Assembly (NCBI GenBank): GCA_905147135.1
Contig: LR990060.1
Coordinates: 7,456,001-7,520,000 of the forward strand
From: Blastobasis lacticolella
Taxonomy: Eukaryota > Arthropoda > Insecta > Lepidoptera > Blastobasidae
Length of the DNA: 64,000 nucleotides
Direction: 5' to 3'
Made by a program: the position numbers and the translations under genes. Below the pieces are notes generated by a model. The model was not told where the DNA came from, did no database searches, and saw only the letters and a program-made list of their open reading frames with translations. Positions 40,421-51,940 of this stretch are shown here, one piece after another. Position 1 is the first letter of the stretch, and the number at the start of each line of letters is the position of its first letter.

Positions 40421-42002
40421 TAAATTATACTCCTCACCTTTACAAATAAAACTACTCTTAGAGATCATATATTTAGGAATATCCGCTACCTCTCATGGTT
40501 TCAACTTTCAACCAATCAAAACTAACACACAGGGACAAAATTAAGCGGGAATACGAACTCTATATCTAGGCGAATAAAGTTCAATGAATACTGAGTAGTT
40601 AGCAGGAAGTTTTTATATGACAATAGCCATGTTACGTCCCACGGTGCATAGACACCGTGACGGAGGAACTATTCTGCCATCTACAGGTTGTGGAAATATG
40701 CCACGAATTTTTTTTCTTTTATTCTAGATTTTACTCGTAAGTACAGGAACAAACGGGAATTTTTATTCTTATTGTCCTCCATTTTATTTCGGAAATAACC
40801 CCACTAAATTCCCTGTTGTCCCCCATTTGGGGACAACGTTTGGGAGTAATTGAATGAACGGGTTAAACTGGAATGATTTAACATTACTTTCGGGTTCGAG
40901 TTTGTTCGGGTTGCATCGATCTGTCGAAAAACTCGAAGGTATGTTGATAATTGTTAAGAAAAATAGAGTAAAAGATAGAAGCAACCGTTTCCATTACTCC
41001 TTTATATATGGAGCTGCCCGACTGGGAAGTAGAGAGGGTGTTGTGACGTTAGCCCTTTAAGAGTTGTGCTTGTTGACGTCAGCCCTTTAAGAGTATTGTC
41101 AACTGGATTTGTGGGTGTCAAGAAGTGCGCACGCCCAAAGACTCACCGGCAAGTAAACGTGCGCATCACCCGTGACTAGGTTTAACGCGGTCCGTATGAC
41201 CAAGAGGTCGATAGGATCCTGAGTGGAGGAGGGTAGCTACTACCCTAAGATGGTAGAAGGAGATTAATGATTTAAAAGCAGACCTTCTAGGATCATCAAA
41301 CAAGCAGAAACGTCTGCGAAAGCAACCTTTAACTAATGTGGAAGAGGTTCAAGTTCAACAGTGGTCTGGTGCAGGCTTTTGATGTGGTGATGTGAAGAAA
41401 ACAGATAGTTTAGTATTATAAGTTGGGAGTCGTATGTTTACACTTTATTTTTATACCAAACAAAATTATTTTAACCTTTGGTGTTCCAAAGAAATAAAAG
41501 TAATAAATAAAGTTTAATTACTTTGCTGGGTCTTGTTGTCTGGAACCGATATTCTTCTTAATATAGTTTTAGGGAACTTATTACTAAAGGATATAATCAA
41601 TTTAGATTATTGAGGTATAGTGGGAAACTGGGAATACATACAAGTAAAGCTTCTTTAGCTAGAATATTTTAAATAGTTTTAATTTACCGTCATGCGCCAA
41701 TCGTGATAAACCCAATAACTGAGACAAAAGTGCATCACCCTGTATAAAAGCAAATTAAACCAAAGAAGCGTAGACTTCGTATGTATTTTAGTTTGTAAAT
41801 TATATAGTTTTGAACGGTATTTTAACGGTTTCTTGAAAACAAACAAGAGAATTGTTATGAAAAAATTACTTAAATAGGTGCCATCGTATTTGAATGAACT
41901 TTGAACACTGTATTTTGACACATCGAGACTTCGCGGATATGATTGAAAAGGCTCGAATACGCTAGTTTAGCCAAAGTAGATTCCTATACATGCCGGTATC
42001 AG
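40421..42002. other. No gene seen; two small repeats
   Basis: GTTGTCCCCCATTTGGGGAC forms a short palindrome near 40820. GACGTTAGCCCTTTAAGAG at about 41045 is repeated in tandem as GACGTCAGCCCTTTAAGAG about 30 bp on. The rest is AT-rich. Confidence 0.45.
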
Positions 42003-42150
42003 GAACGAGGTCCCACAGATGACATCGCCGAGTCGGGTGCGAGAGCCAACGGCTTACAATATGAGATTACCGAAGATCGCGCAAAGTGGAGAAGAAAGAA
42101 CAAGAAACCAGGCGCTGGCAGAAGCCGGGATTGACCGCTTGGACGATGAT
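42003..42150 (+). mobile_element. LINE ORF C-terminus with GAT tail
   Basis: Encodes DDIAESGARANGLQYEITED then RAKWRRKNKKPGAGRSRD, a stop, and GACGATGATGATAA. It meets the tail of an opposing LINE across a (TA)n tract at 42166..42188. Confidence 0.8.
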
Positions 42151-42184
42151 GATAATTTTGGAGAAAATATATATATATATATAT

Positions 42185-42480
42185 ATATTTTTTTATGTTA
42201 TACGGCAGACAAACAGGCAAACGGGCCACCTGATGGTGCGTGGTCACCGCCGCCTATGGACATCAGTGACACCAGGGGAGTCACCGCGTTGCCCGCCTCT
42301 GAAGAGACCTCTAATTTACCTCTTGAACGATCCCTTGTCATAGTCCAAAGGAAACACTGTGGCTGGGAGCTCATTCCACATCCGAATCGAGCGAGAAACG
42401 TTCTTTCGAACCTTCGCGTCGTGACCAACAGAGGGTCTACGTAGTGAGGATGAGTACCCAGCCCACGGCGGGTGGTGCGA
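42185..42480 (-). mobile_element. LINE ORF C-terminus with 3' UTR, type C
   Basis: Minus strand: LGTHPHYVDP-like text, VTTRRFERTFLARF, then after a frameshift RMWNELPATVF, then a stop and ATCAGGTGGCCCGTTTGCC to the poly-A. Counterpart of 31845..32127 and slightly longer at the 5' side. Confidence 0.8.
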
Positions 42481-42548
42481 TGGCGGAATTGTGCGGCGGA
42501 ATATTGCGGTACCTACTACTTTATTTAAAAAAATCAGTTTATTTCAAA

Positions 42549-42757
42549 CTAGTGGACTCGGCGCGACTTCGTTCGCGCACACCTACTTTAGAGGTAAAAT
42601 CTACCCTTTTATTCTTGCTTGTAAACCTTCCTCTTGAATCATTCTATCTTTCGTTGAAAACCGAATTAAAATCCGTTGCGTAATGTAAAAAATCTAAGCG
42701 TACATATATAGACAGGGACAGACGGCAAGAAGCGACTTTGTTTCGTACTATGTATAG
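42549..42757 (-). mobile_element. Helitron-like element, 3' portion ending CTAG
   Basis: ACTAGTGGACTCGGCGCGAC on the plus strand is the reversed terminus. Interior AAACCTTCCTCTTGAATCAT and AATTAAAATCCGTTGCGTAA, start GCGACTTTGTTTCG. Intact relative of 9433..9622. Confidence 0.75.
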
Positions 42758-42795
42758 TTTTTAAATATCCCGCTGTCCTGCTGCTTAAACATACA

Positions 42796-42875
42796 TAGTT
42801 ACAGTCAGCTGCAGTGAGAACTGACCGCTACCATAGATTTAGTGAATGCCCATTCGCTCTGCAGGTACCTAGATA
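42796..42875. repeat. Degraded copy of the hairpin at 55711..55801
   Basis: TTACAGTCAGCTGCAGTGAG and AACTGACCGCTACC match its left arm. GAATGCCCATTCGCTCTGCA matches the right arm. The outer right arm is lost. Confidence 0.55.
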
Positions 42876-43074
42876 CCGTCACGCCTTTTTCTCGAAGAGG
42901 TGGACGGCACATTCCTACTATTCCTCTTCCACTGCACCCGCTATTCAGCTTCCTCTCGTTGTAAGCCGTAACATTACTTAACCGCTTACATCCCAAGTAT
43001 CGGCTAATCTACTTCTACACTAAGAAGGTAGGTAGTAGTAGTAGATTGTTATCAATTACCTGATCAGGTGATTA

Positions 43075-43122
43075 GACGACCTGAGTGGTTCAATGGTCAA
43101 CATGCCGGTCTGCCACGCAAGA
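43075..43122 (+). mobile_element. SINE-B head only
   Basis: GACGACCTGAGTGGTTCAAT to GTCTGCCACGCAAG. Only the tRNA-like head remains. Confidence 0.85.
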
Positions 43123-43198
43123 TTATTATATATAATTTATTATTATATATTATATTATAATTTATTATTATTATTATTTATTATTTATTGTTCTCGCG
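43123..43198. repeat. AT-rich microsatellite (ATT/TA)n
   Basis: TTATTATATATAATTTATTA continuing to ATTATTATTATTTATTATTT. It replaces the SINE-B body directly after the head. Confidence 0.85.
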
Positions 43199-43970
43199 AC
43201 CCACTATTGTGTCGCCGGGACGTGACAGGTTAAAGTAAGTGTAAAAGTTTGTTCGATGGATGGATGTGTGTATGGCTGGATGTATATTGAAACTCTTCCA
43301 CAAACTATAACATAACTGATGACTGATATCGGAAACCCCCAACAAAGTCTACATGTACTCAAAATATTCTCAAGTTACTAAACCGATTTTAATGAAACAA
43401 AGCTAACAGTCGTTTAGATTAAAATGGTTTTCCTATAAAGAAAACCACATCGAAATTGGTCCATCAGTTCGGTAGCTAACATGCCGTAGACACACAAATA
43501 CACAGATACAAACATAAAACTTATAAATAAATAATCCATTTATTACACCAATCATTGGTGACATTACATGACAATATACATTCAGAGATTGTCATGGACA
43601 CAAAACTAGTTTACTATTATAACTAGCTATTTTAATCTAATAACAATTACTTGAGAATACGTAATGGGGCTACACAGCTTAAGCCGTGGCTGATGTCTTG
43701 GCGCTGGTTTTCAGTGGGCTCTTATAACATCCTTGTTTGCGTCGGAAGCTAATAATCTACTAAACAGATTAAGATGAAACGTTGCAGTGTTAGCTTAAAC
43801 ATGTACCATATTGTTAACTCTTAAATTATTATGAAATTAAAAGTACCTACTTCCGACGGGATCGGGCCTGCGAGGATTACGATCTAACTGATTTTAACGA
43901 CACGAGCGTAGCCGAAGGCAGAAACTAGTTTATAATAGTAGGAAAAAGATAATATATTTTTACAACTTGA
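43199..43970. other. Old transposon-like sequence, no gene
   Basis: CTAAACCGATTTTAATGAAA, ATTGGTCCATCAGTTCGGTA and ACACACAAATACACAGATAC at 43378..43515 are typical of degraded Helitron or TIR elements in moth genomes. Terminal motifs are not visible. Confidence 0.4.
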
Positions 43971-44185
43971 GTGGTTCAGTTGGCGTGTCTGCCACGCAGA
44001 GGTGACGGGTTCGATTCGCGGCCGAGCAGAAATTTAAATGATAAATTTTAATTTCTGTTACGGGTCTGGCTGTAGCATGTATAATAAGTATATATTTAAA
44101 AGCATATAAGCAGTTTATCAGTTATCCAGCACCCATAACACAAGCTTTGCTTACTATGGGGCTAGATGGCGCTGTGTGAATCGTC
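43971..44185 (+). mobile_element. SINE-B, nearly full-length
   Basis: ACTTGAGTGGTTCAGTTGG, GGTTCGATTCGCGGCCGAGC, AATTTCTGTTACGGGTCTGG, and GCTAGATGGCGCTGTGTGAA. Confidence 0.9.
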
Positions 44186-46784
44186 TATTTGTTTATTTAT
44201 TCTAATTAAAGCAGTGGTTTTTAAACTCATGTTAGACTTTTCGGAAATTTTAAGTGATGATGAGGAAATACTATCTAGAGGTCCTTGCTCCAGTCAATGG
44301 TCCACAGCGGTCTAGAGATCCTTGCTTTTAAGAACCTACTTCTTATTGTTATTAAAACACAAGTTTTTAAATCCAATTAACGCTTTCAGAATACAACTTG
44401 GAAGCAAACTTAGAAACTATGAAGTGTTTAAACTTTAAATTAACGGATGATTTTAAAACCCGTATGTAGCTACAGGTAACTTTGAGATAAATGGAAGAAA
44501 ATAGGAATCAAGAAATATGTCCTATAGGTCACAAAATAAGTAATTCCCGTTCCCTTTCCACCTACTTGGAGCAATGGTAAAAGGAAATGCCGGAGGTCCA
44601 CAGGTGGGCCAAATCGCTGGATAACGGGAAAGAAACGAATGTAAAAATAAAGTTATGTTCTTATCGCCATTCTAGATATACCTAGTATTAGTTTGCCAAC
44701 ATTATGCGATAAGCAACAAGTGATATTGATTGATAATAAATAACTAAAAGTGCACCAACTTTATATTAATTTAGTGGCCGTATTTGATAGACATAGTAAG
44801 TGAAAATGAAATAGAGAAATAACCAGCCGACGTTGATGTCTTTTCTTAGGCGCATCTGAGGGCTTATGGGTTGTGCGGAAAAGTATACAAAGTTAAGTCT
44901 ATATGGTTGTAGTGAAACATCGTGAGTATTAAAATACTAGTAGGTGAGTATGATATAAAACTAACCTACATATAATTATATAACAAATCTTATTTTAAGA
45001 TAAGAATTAGAAATTATCATCTTGCTAAATAAGGATTTTAATTTTACTTCAATTAAGTATCCTTAACGGTATATATGGGTTCTTAAAAAAGTTCAAACAA
45101 GAATTGTTTGTATAGGTACCTATGTGAAAATTATTCAAACCTTAAAACAATATAATTATATTTATTGTGTATATAAATCTACTCACCTAATGAACAGCTG
45201 AATATGACGTTACCGGAGCACAGCTCTCAAAAATGATAGAACATTTTTACAATTTCAACGTTCACTTGCAGTCAATAAATTAGGTATCCATTACAAATGC
45301 AAAGTCTCTAAACCGTAACAAAAGTTCAGAAAACTTTTCCCGCGGCAATCGGAACCAACAAAAAGTTTAACATTCGAGTTGAACTCGGCCACTTTTTAAA
45401 AGATGAATTAAAATTCGAATTTAGAAGAACACTGGCCGCAAACAAAATTACCGCGCGCGAGAACTAAACGGCGGAAAACTGGCGGTTCGGATTTCGAAAT
45501 TCTGAATATCGAAGCGTGCGTTCCGTTCCAAGCTTTGCGCGTAAGCTCGCCGCGAAGCGTGGACCGCTTGTAACGGTGAGCGGAGCGTGTCGGCCCCGCC
45601 TACTGCCGCGTAGGGGGGCGACACACCACTGAGCCTCTTCACACTTATCCGTACCTACTAGACCCGCCAGCGTAACCTGACCTACCACCCCATTCTCGCT
45701 ACAACGAATTCGTGAAATCATCTGCGGGACACCATCCCAACAGCAAAGCTCAGGTCTAGCTGGACGCCTTCGTACCAACGCTTTTACGGTTCGCGCAAGC
45801 GATTTTGACTCCTATTGAAGGCGAATTATGTGTTATAAGGAGTAAAGTTGCAGTGACGATATCCGTCTTAGGTTTTTGCGGGGCGGCAGCGGACTGCCAA
45901 TAAGTGAATGTTTCTAGTAAATGTTTGGAAGGTTTTTTTCGTGGAATATGACGAGCTTTCCATACGTTAGAGGCGCTTTTAATGACGTTTGCTTATTAAA
46001 TAATTTGTCTGACCTATGCGTCATGGTACATGCGATTGTGAGCAATTATTCGGGATGAAATATGTATTGTACATAGTTTGTTTTTAGTTTTGTGAATGTT
46101 ACAACATATTTTTTGATTTTCACTTGAGACTCTTATACGGAGTCAAATATGATTTCTTCTTAGTTGACAATAGTAGGTATCTGGCGAAACATTTTAATTC
46201 TTCGTGGCTTCGTTTAATACGTACGAATAAAGCATGACTTTTAAAAATGTTTTACTTATTCTATTTATATTTAATAATCCAGTGGCTTAGGGTTGAAACT
46301 TTTAAATCAGAAAAATATCCATTGCTAAAAGCCTAAATACTGAATAGGCGATACCCATAACATACCATCCCCACATACCAAACCTACGTATTCTCTCTGC
46401 AAGGCGGCCACTCTAACCACTCATCCACCACGCCAAACCGTCGTACAGTTATCAGTTGTACCCAGTAAATAGATGGTACATAATGTGTGCAATAGTGATT
46501 ATACGCATTTATGGAGTGTGAAATAATAATTAGTAGGGAAAAGTGCGACCGTGCCGAGGGTACGATCGTCCGTCTGTCTGTCGGGGGAGTGGTACAAGTG
46601 GTAATTACAAAGGATAATAAGTTGTATATATACAGTTCTAGAGCATAAGTGTACCACCACTTTTAGAAAAAATCCTTGGCTGCTACTGAAACAAACAGTA
46701 CCTATATTAGGTGCGTCGTTTATAATAACTAACTAATGAATGTATTGATTAATTCTGTTTAAATTGACATATTTTAATTTTCCT
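44186..46784. other. No gene accepted; GC-rich patch at 45450..45790
   Basis: Mostly AT-rich unique DNA. The patch carries CGGAGCGTGTCGGCCCCGCC and CGCGTAGGGGGGCGACACAC and open minus-strand frames (45448..45778) with no recognisable domain. It could be a promoter or a decayed element. Confidence 0.35.
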
Positions 46785-46888
46785 AGCGCAGAGGATAGCC
46801 ATTGCCATACAGCGCGGTAATGCTGCTGGTGTAATGGGTACCTTTGCGCCGGGAACAATCAGGGGCGGGTTGTTTGATTTTTTGTAAT
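46785..46888 (+). mobile_element. LINE ORF C-terminal fragment
   Basis: Encodes LAQRIAIAIQRGNAAGVMGT then FAPGTIRGGLFDFL and a stop. IQRGNAA.VMGTF is a conserved end motif of non-LTR ORF2 proteins. It belongs to the same domain as 27705..27960 but to a different part. Confidence 0.7.
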
Positions 46889-47893
46889 TATTTATTTTGA
46901 TTTTTAGGTTAATCTTTCTTTACTTTTTGTATCATATTACTATATAAATTTGTTTTCATTGGAATTAGTATCTGTCATGTAAATATTATTTTCTAATAAA
47001 TTATCTTTAGTATGAAAATTTTATTAAATATGAACAGTTTCTAATCTAAAATCATCTAAATGGACAAGCTCAGGCGCTTTTCTGTAGCAATATTGAGAGA
47101 CTGTGATTAGTAATAAGATCTATGGAAAACTGTATAATAGACAGATATTATATATTTTTTAATATATATACAAAAAGAAAAGCAAAAATTGTTATCAAAG
47201 CCCCTGTGAGGAAATCAGAGTAACCTGTCAGTCTGTCTCGGATTTTATTGTCGACAGTCGGGGCAGTAAGACAAAAAAAAAAGGATTGTTTGTGCACACT
47301 ATGGTGTTATCATTACCTATATATTAAGACCTACTAACCTGGATGCCTAAGATACAAGTAAATCATTTACTTCGTTTAGGTGTCCAAACTATCAATAACT
47401 AGAATTAAGTACCTATTATTATTTGTGCAAGAGTTGTAAATATTTAGCCTTTATTTTATTTGTACCCATTTACTATAAGTAGGTATGTTGTATTTTTAAT
47501 TAACTTGTAACTTTTGAATAATTTTATTTGAATAAATAAATTTATTATTATTATCATTGCTGTTTGCACCACACCATAGCACGGTAACAGGGGACAGAAT
47601 TACACAGACATTTCGCGGTGTGCGCTGCTCATGCGCAGCTATTACGTTGTAAAGGCTTTTTTCTCATGCTACAGTTATCGGAGGCATAAAGCAGAACCGC
47701 AACGAAAAGCATAACGCGGGATAGGCCCATTAAGATTGCAGTTGCAGCAACTTTTGTTCAGTAGACGGCGTCGTAGTTTGATAAAGTTCATTACAACAAA
47801 CAAATAAAAATTACACCACTATGTCTTTTGGTTGAACGGCCTTACTCTCAGCTTATTTCCTTATCTTGCACTTCTGTCGACAGTTAACTACCC
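46889..47893. other. No gene seen
   Basis: AT-rich. An AATAAATAAATTTATTATTA tail at 47530..47560 looks like the 3' end of an old LINE. Confidence 0.4.
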
Positions 47894-48022
47894 AAAAAGG
47901 TTGCCTGGAAGAAATCGCTTTAAGCGATAAGGCCGCCTGTTGCTTCTCCTGCTGTTAATTTTAAGTACCCATTGTGTACTTTTGATTGTGCAATAAAGCG
48001 TTATTTATTCATTCATTCATTC
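47894..48022 (+). mobile_element. LINE 3' UTR repeat with hairpin, copy 1
   Basis: AGGTTGCCTGGAAGAAATCG, the perfect palindrome ATCGCTTTAAGCGAT, GGCCGCCTGTTGCTTC, then GCAATAAAGCG and a (ATTC)n tail. Copy 2 is at 48639..48757. The hairpin-plus-microsatellite design suits a reverse-transcriptase recognition tail. Confidence 0.7.
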
Positions 48023-48258
48023 AATTAGCAGACTTGACCTCTCCGCTCGTTTGTGTGTCCAGCATAATGCGGAGTTAAAAATCGTATAGGTTAAATAAAT
48101 ATTACACAAAATCATTTTGTGTGTTATTTAGCGTTTTAGATAAAATGCGTAAAATATAATATTCGCTAACGGCCAGAAAATGCTGGTCGAATGCGTATGA
48201 GGAGCCCTACTTTTGAATCGCTCGCCAAACTTAGTTTCTCCTTATTAATAGTATTGTA
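48023..48258. other. Short unassigned stretch with hairpin
   Basis: TTACACAAAATCATTTTGTG near 48103 forms a small hairpin. GAGCCCTACTTTTGAATCGC at 48201 resembles the MITE terminus at 15183..15422. Confidence 0.4.
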
Positions 48259-48505
48259 GAGCTCGTCTAATCTAAAATGACGCGCCCCACTATCGCATTA
48301 ACGCACACAAGCAAGTTTAAAATATGGACGCAATACATATACAAATGCCGTTGTAATTGGTCATTCAGTTAACGGTGAGATTCATACGTAGGAGCACGCG
48401 TCGTTAATTGGCTCCCACACAGATGAAGTGTCGTTATCAATATTTGCACTCACACATCGAAATCAACTAAGTAGTGGGGCGCGTCATTTTAGACTAGACG
48501 AGCTC
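48259..48505 (+). mobile_element. MITE-G copy 1
   Basis: Terminal inverted repeats of about 34 bp (GAGCTCGTCTAATCTAAAAT, then GACGCGCCCCACTA) flanked by TA on both sides. Interior contains CCGTTGTAATTGGTCATTCA. No ORF. TA duplications indicate a Tc1/mariner-type superfamily origin. Confidence 0.9.
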
Positions 48506-48638
48506 TAACGACAGAGCAAAAAAATAGTATTGAATTTTAGTAAATAGGTTTATTAGTATTAATGAAATATGTCACAGTAATGTTCAGTAGAACAGACTTA
48601 CCACCTATCCTAGTGTATATTCTGTTTCTAGATGTCTA

Positions 48639-48757
48639 AGGTTGCCTGGTAGAAATCGCTTTAAGCGATAAGGCCGCCGGTTGCTTTTCTCTTTTTTCCT
48701 CTGTTTTTGTTTTATTTTATGTATAAGCAATAAATAAATTTTCATTCATTCATTCAT
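48639..48757 (+). mobile_element. LINE 3' UTR repeat with hairpin, copy 2
   Basis: GGTTGCCTGGTAGAAATCGC, the same AAATCGCTTTAAGCGATAAG stem, GGCCGCCGGTTGCTTTTC, AATAAATAAATT and (CATT)n. It lies between the two MITE-G copies. Confidence 0.7.
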
Positions 48758-48854
48758 TGCCTGTCTATGGCGGTAGCTAATGATTTTAACCGTCACGGTA
48801 TGCCAATTGGCTCCCGAGACTATTCCACCAGTCAGGGACATACTCTTATGAGTA

Positions 48855-49117
48855 GAGCTCGTCTAGTCTAAAATGACGCGCCCCACTACTTAGTTAGTTG
48901 ATTTCGATGTGTGAGTGCAAATATTGATAACGACACTTCATCTGTGTGGGAGCGTCGACTGCTCCAATCGAACGACGCGAGCTCCTACGTTGGTGTCTCA
49001 CCGGCAACTGAATGACCAATTACAACGGCATTTGTATATGTATTGCGTCCATATTTAAAACTTGCTTGTGTGCGTTAATGCGATAGTGGGGCGCGTCATT
49101 TTAGATTAGACAAGCTC
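48855..49117 (-). mobile_element. MITE-G copy 2, inverted
   Basis: Same ends and TA flanks as 48259..48505 but in reverse orientation. It is more than 90% identical by eye and has a slightly longer centre (CGTCGACTGCTCCAATCG region). Confidence 0.9.
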
Positions 49118-50003
49118 TACCTAATTTAATTACGCCTATACCTTTCACCTGTGCAAACCTCCGCAGTCTAGCTTAAAAAAAAAAGCACAAGTAAATTTAC
49201 AAGTACAATTACGTTTTAATAACTTGCCACGTAAAGGCAGTAAACGGGGCAGTAATAACGTCGGAAGCACCTTGCCCAGCCCAGCCGTGGAGTGTGGGCA
49301 ATTAGCCCAGCGCTGGGCGTCCACTATCTGGGCAACGATCGCGCGCGCCCCAGCGCCCACCCTTGCATTACCGCCCGATTACACAGATGCGAGCTTTTGT
49401 ATCGCTATAAGTGCGGACTTGGTGATTTGTGAAATGTTATTTTTGAGAGTTATTAGAAAGACTTGGTCGATGAATGGGGTTTTTATTTTTATCCAAATTT
49501 GTAAAAATACCTATTTCCTTGCCATTAGGCAAGCAATTAGATTACTTTATTTTATATTATTAGATTAGATTATAGATTTTAGATTAGATTACTTTATTAA
49601 TAGATTAGATTATTTATTTATGATTGAAATTAACATTATACTATAATGCAATTCATAATATAATCAAGTCACAAAAATTTCGTCATAAAAATTAATCAAA
49701 ATAAAAAAATATTATATTCTTTCTCTATATCTGGGATAGCCATGAGGTCTGAGGATCATTAAACTAAATAAAAACAGACTTATGCGCTGTAGTCGCAGTG
49801 CAGTATTTCATTCTTTTATTCGTTGTATGTGGCACTACTTACGAACTTGTCACAAAAATGTTTTATTTATCTCTTGTAGACTCAACTCTACCTTACAGTC
49901 GACCGCAAGAAATATTTTTGAATACATGTAGACTTCATATATCAAAAAAATGATCACGCTCTATAGGTTCTGCAGGATTGCGATGATAAAGTGATATCTC
50001 CTA
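49118..50003. other. No gene accepted
   Basis: GC-rich patch 49240..49375 with GCCCAGCGCTGGGC palindrome and a motif-free frame. AGATTAGATTA tandem motif at 49559..49612. AT-rich elsewhere. Confidence 0.4.
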
Positions 50004-50906
50004 TATAGGTTGGGGAGAAAGTTTCTTCGCATTTTATATGAAATGTCAAAACAGAAATAAAATTCCGGTCGCTTAATTTCAACTTCTTACTTTAATCTTA
50101 TCAGTTATTCGCAGTAGAGTTCTGAATCGATGGTCCTGCCTGGTGGTAACAGCTCATAGTGAATAATGCCCTTCCAATCCCACCACACACACAGCATCAC
50201 CTTGTTGCGAGTTAACCCGGGTTTCGCCACAGTCTGTGTAGCCTGACCGGCCTTTGACCATGGCCTTTTTCGCTCGTTCTTCTCTTACGTGATCCACTTT
50301 TCATCACAAGTTATAATTTTTTTTTTAAATGGTTCAGTTTCATTGCGTCGTAATAAAGAATCACAAATGAGTACACGGTTCATTAGGTTTCTTTCAGAGA
50401 GCTCGTGAGGTACCCAAATATTGAGCTTTTTTGTGTACCCATTTTTTTTCAAATGCGCCAAAACTGTTTTGTGGTCAATTCCCAGTTCTTCAGCTACGTC
50501 GTTACTACTGATATGCCGATCTTGCTCCACTTTTTCAAAAATAGCATCCATTTTATCCAGGAACAGGGCGACCAGAGCGATGTGCATCTTTGACAGCAAA
50601 ATTTCCGGATTGAAAACGCTTAATCCAAATTTGTGCTACTCTCACAGACACTGCATTAGGTCCATAAACATCGCAAATTTTTTTCGCGGCTTGCGTTTCA
50701 TTTTACCTTTTCTGTAGTAAAATTTTAAAATATATCTAATTTCTTCATTAGATTCACTCATCAATAATTTGAATTTAGAATTATCTTCTTTAAAATTTAA
50801 ACTTTTAAATGATACCAAAACCAGCCAGGTACAAATAGTATAGCCAAAGAGGTTTTATTACAAGTTCATACATACTATATGCGAAAAGACTTTTTCCCCA
50901 ACCTAA
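50004..50906 (-). mobile_element. mariner element, internally deleted and frameshifted
   Basis: Both ends carry TAGGTTGGGGA inverted repeats followed by AAAGT(t/c)(t)CTTCGCAT-like text, with TA flanks. Read from the right, the transposase starts MSESNEEIRYILKFYYRKGK. It then has a one-base deletion (loss of an A in the GKNET codons), recovers as ICDVYGPNAVSVRVAQIWIK, and reads DKMDAIFEKVEQDRHISSND, AEELGIDHKTVLAHLKKNGY and CDEKWIT. After further breaks NKVMLCVWWDWKG-like and GPSIQNSTAN-like stretches follow, then 3' UTR. About the last 40% of the protein, including the second and third catalytic Asp of the DD34D triad, is missing. The remaining parts are the two helix-turn-helix DNA-binding motifs and the first catalytic block (GDEKW mutated to CDEKW). 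The element cannot make transposase but could in principle have been moved by a related enzyme. Confidence 0.9.
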
Positions 50907-50909
50907 TAG

Positions 50910-51115
50910 TATAAAGCAAAGTCGCTTCCCGCCGTCTGACATAAGGTCTCTATGTATGTATTTATACGCTTAGATCTTTTAAACTACACAACGGATTTAA
51001 ATGCGGTTTTTAACAATAGATAAAGTGATTCAAGAGGAAGGTTTATATACAAGAAACGATCGGTAGGTGTCAAGTATGTGTGAATACGTGAACGAAGTCG
51101 AGCCGGGTCCACTAG
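50910..51115 (+). mobile_element. Helitron-like element, 3' portion ending CTAG
   Basis: TATAAAGCAAAGTCGCTTCC begins immediately after the mariner right end. It ends CGAGCCGGGTCCACTAG followed by T. Interior GTGATTCAAGAGGAAGGTTT. The mariner probably inserted at a TA of this element. Confidence 0.75.
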
Positions 51116-51746
51116 TGGTAAATATACTGAAGATTAATTATATGATAAAACTATTGCTATCAGTTTGTCAATTAGTTGTTTGATTTAGAACAAACTTAGG
51201 CAAAGAATTTCTGAGAACCTACCTACAATTTTTTTTGCCTAAGTCCATAGTCAAAGTGGTTAGCCACCCAAAAAGTGTTATTTTAAAAAGAACACATTAA
51301 AGACATGTCATACGCATCTGCTAAAGGACACAACATTTAAGTGAGAAACCGAAAAAAATGGCCGGCAATTTTTTTTTATTACCTACGAGAAACAAATTTG
51401 TTTGATGTTGGCAAGTTATAAGAAAAATAATAATAGCCCCTTGATAGCTATAACGAGGTATAATAAAGTGACGAAATTAACAAGTTTTTTTAATAATAAT
51501 GTCTGAAACGTAATAAAAAGTAAACATAAGAAAAATAATGTCATAAAACTTCCGAAATGTCAATTTTGGTGTATTCCCGACGAGTCTCTCTCAGATATCC
51601 ACTTAAATATAAATAAAATTCGTTCCACATGCATACACTCATGGGACTTTTCTTCAACATTTAAGTAAATATACTATTCAGGTCTGTGTCGCTTGAACTT
51701 GAATTTCATTGGTACGTTATATTAAATTTGTATTCTATATTATAGT
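51116..51746. other. No gene seen
   Basis: AT-rich. No recognised repeat. Confidence 0.4.
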
Positions 51747-51940
51747 GAGCGTTGGTGGTCAAGTGGTTAAGGTATCCGATTCGTAAGCGAGAGGTACTGG
51801 GTTCGAATTCCACTCCCATGTACTAATGACTCTTTTCTGAGTTATGTACATTATTTGAGTACTAACCAATGCTCTTTAGGTGAGGGGAACATCGTGATAA
51901 AACCTGCACGTTCAGGCGACTGAATGTGTAAGCATGAATG
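51747..51940 (+). mobile_element. SINE-A head and half body
   Basis: GAGCGTTGGTGGTCAAGTGG, GGGTTCGAATTCCACTCCC, and CAGGCGACTGAATGTGTAAG. It ends there, so the 3' half is lost. Confidence 0.9.

Noticed and set aside
45448..45778. Overlapping minus-strand frames in a GC-rich patch
   Set aside because: Two frames are open at once, which GC-rich DNA produces by chance; no domain recognisable in either.
48002..48022. Satellite or CRISPR-like array
   Set aside because: It is a short (ATTC)n LINE tail; no regularly spaced repeat-spacer array occurs anywhere in the window.
49224..49568. 114-codon plus-strand frame
   Set aside because: First half is a GC-rich patch with a GCCCAGCGCTGGGC palindrome, second half AT-rich intergenic sequence; no motif.
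50285..50599. Functional transposase gene
   Set aside because: Only the middle of a mariner transposase; frameshifts on the N-terminal side and loss of the C-terminal catalytic residues.
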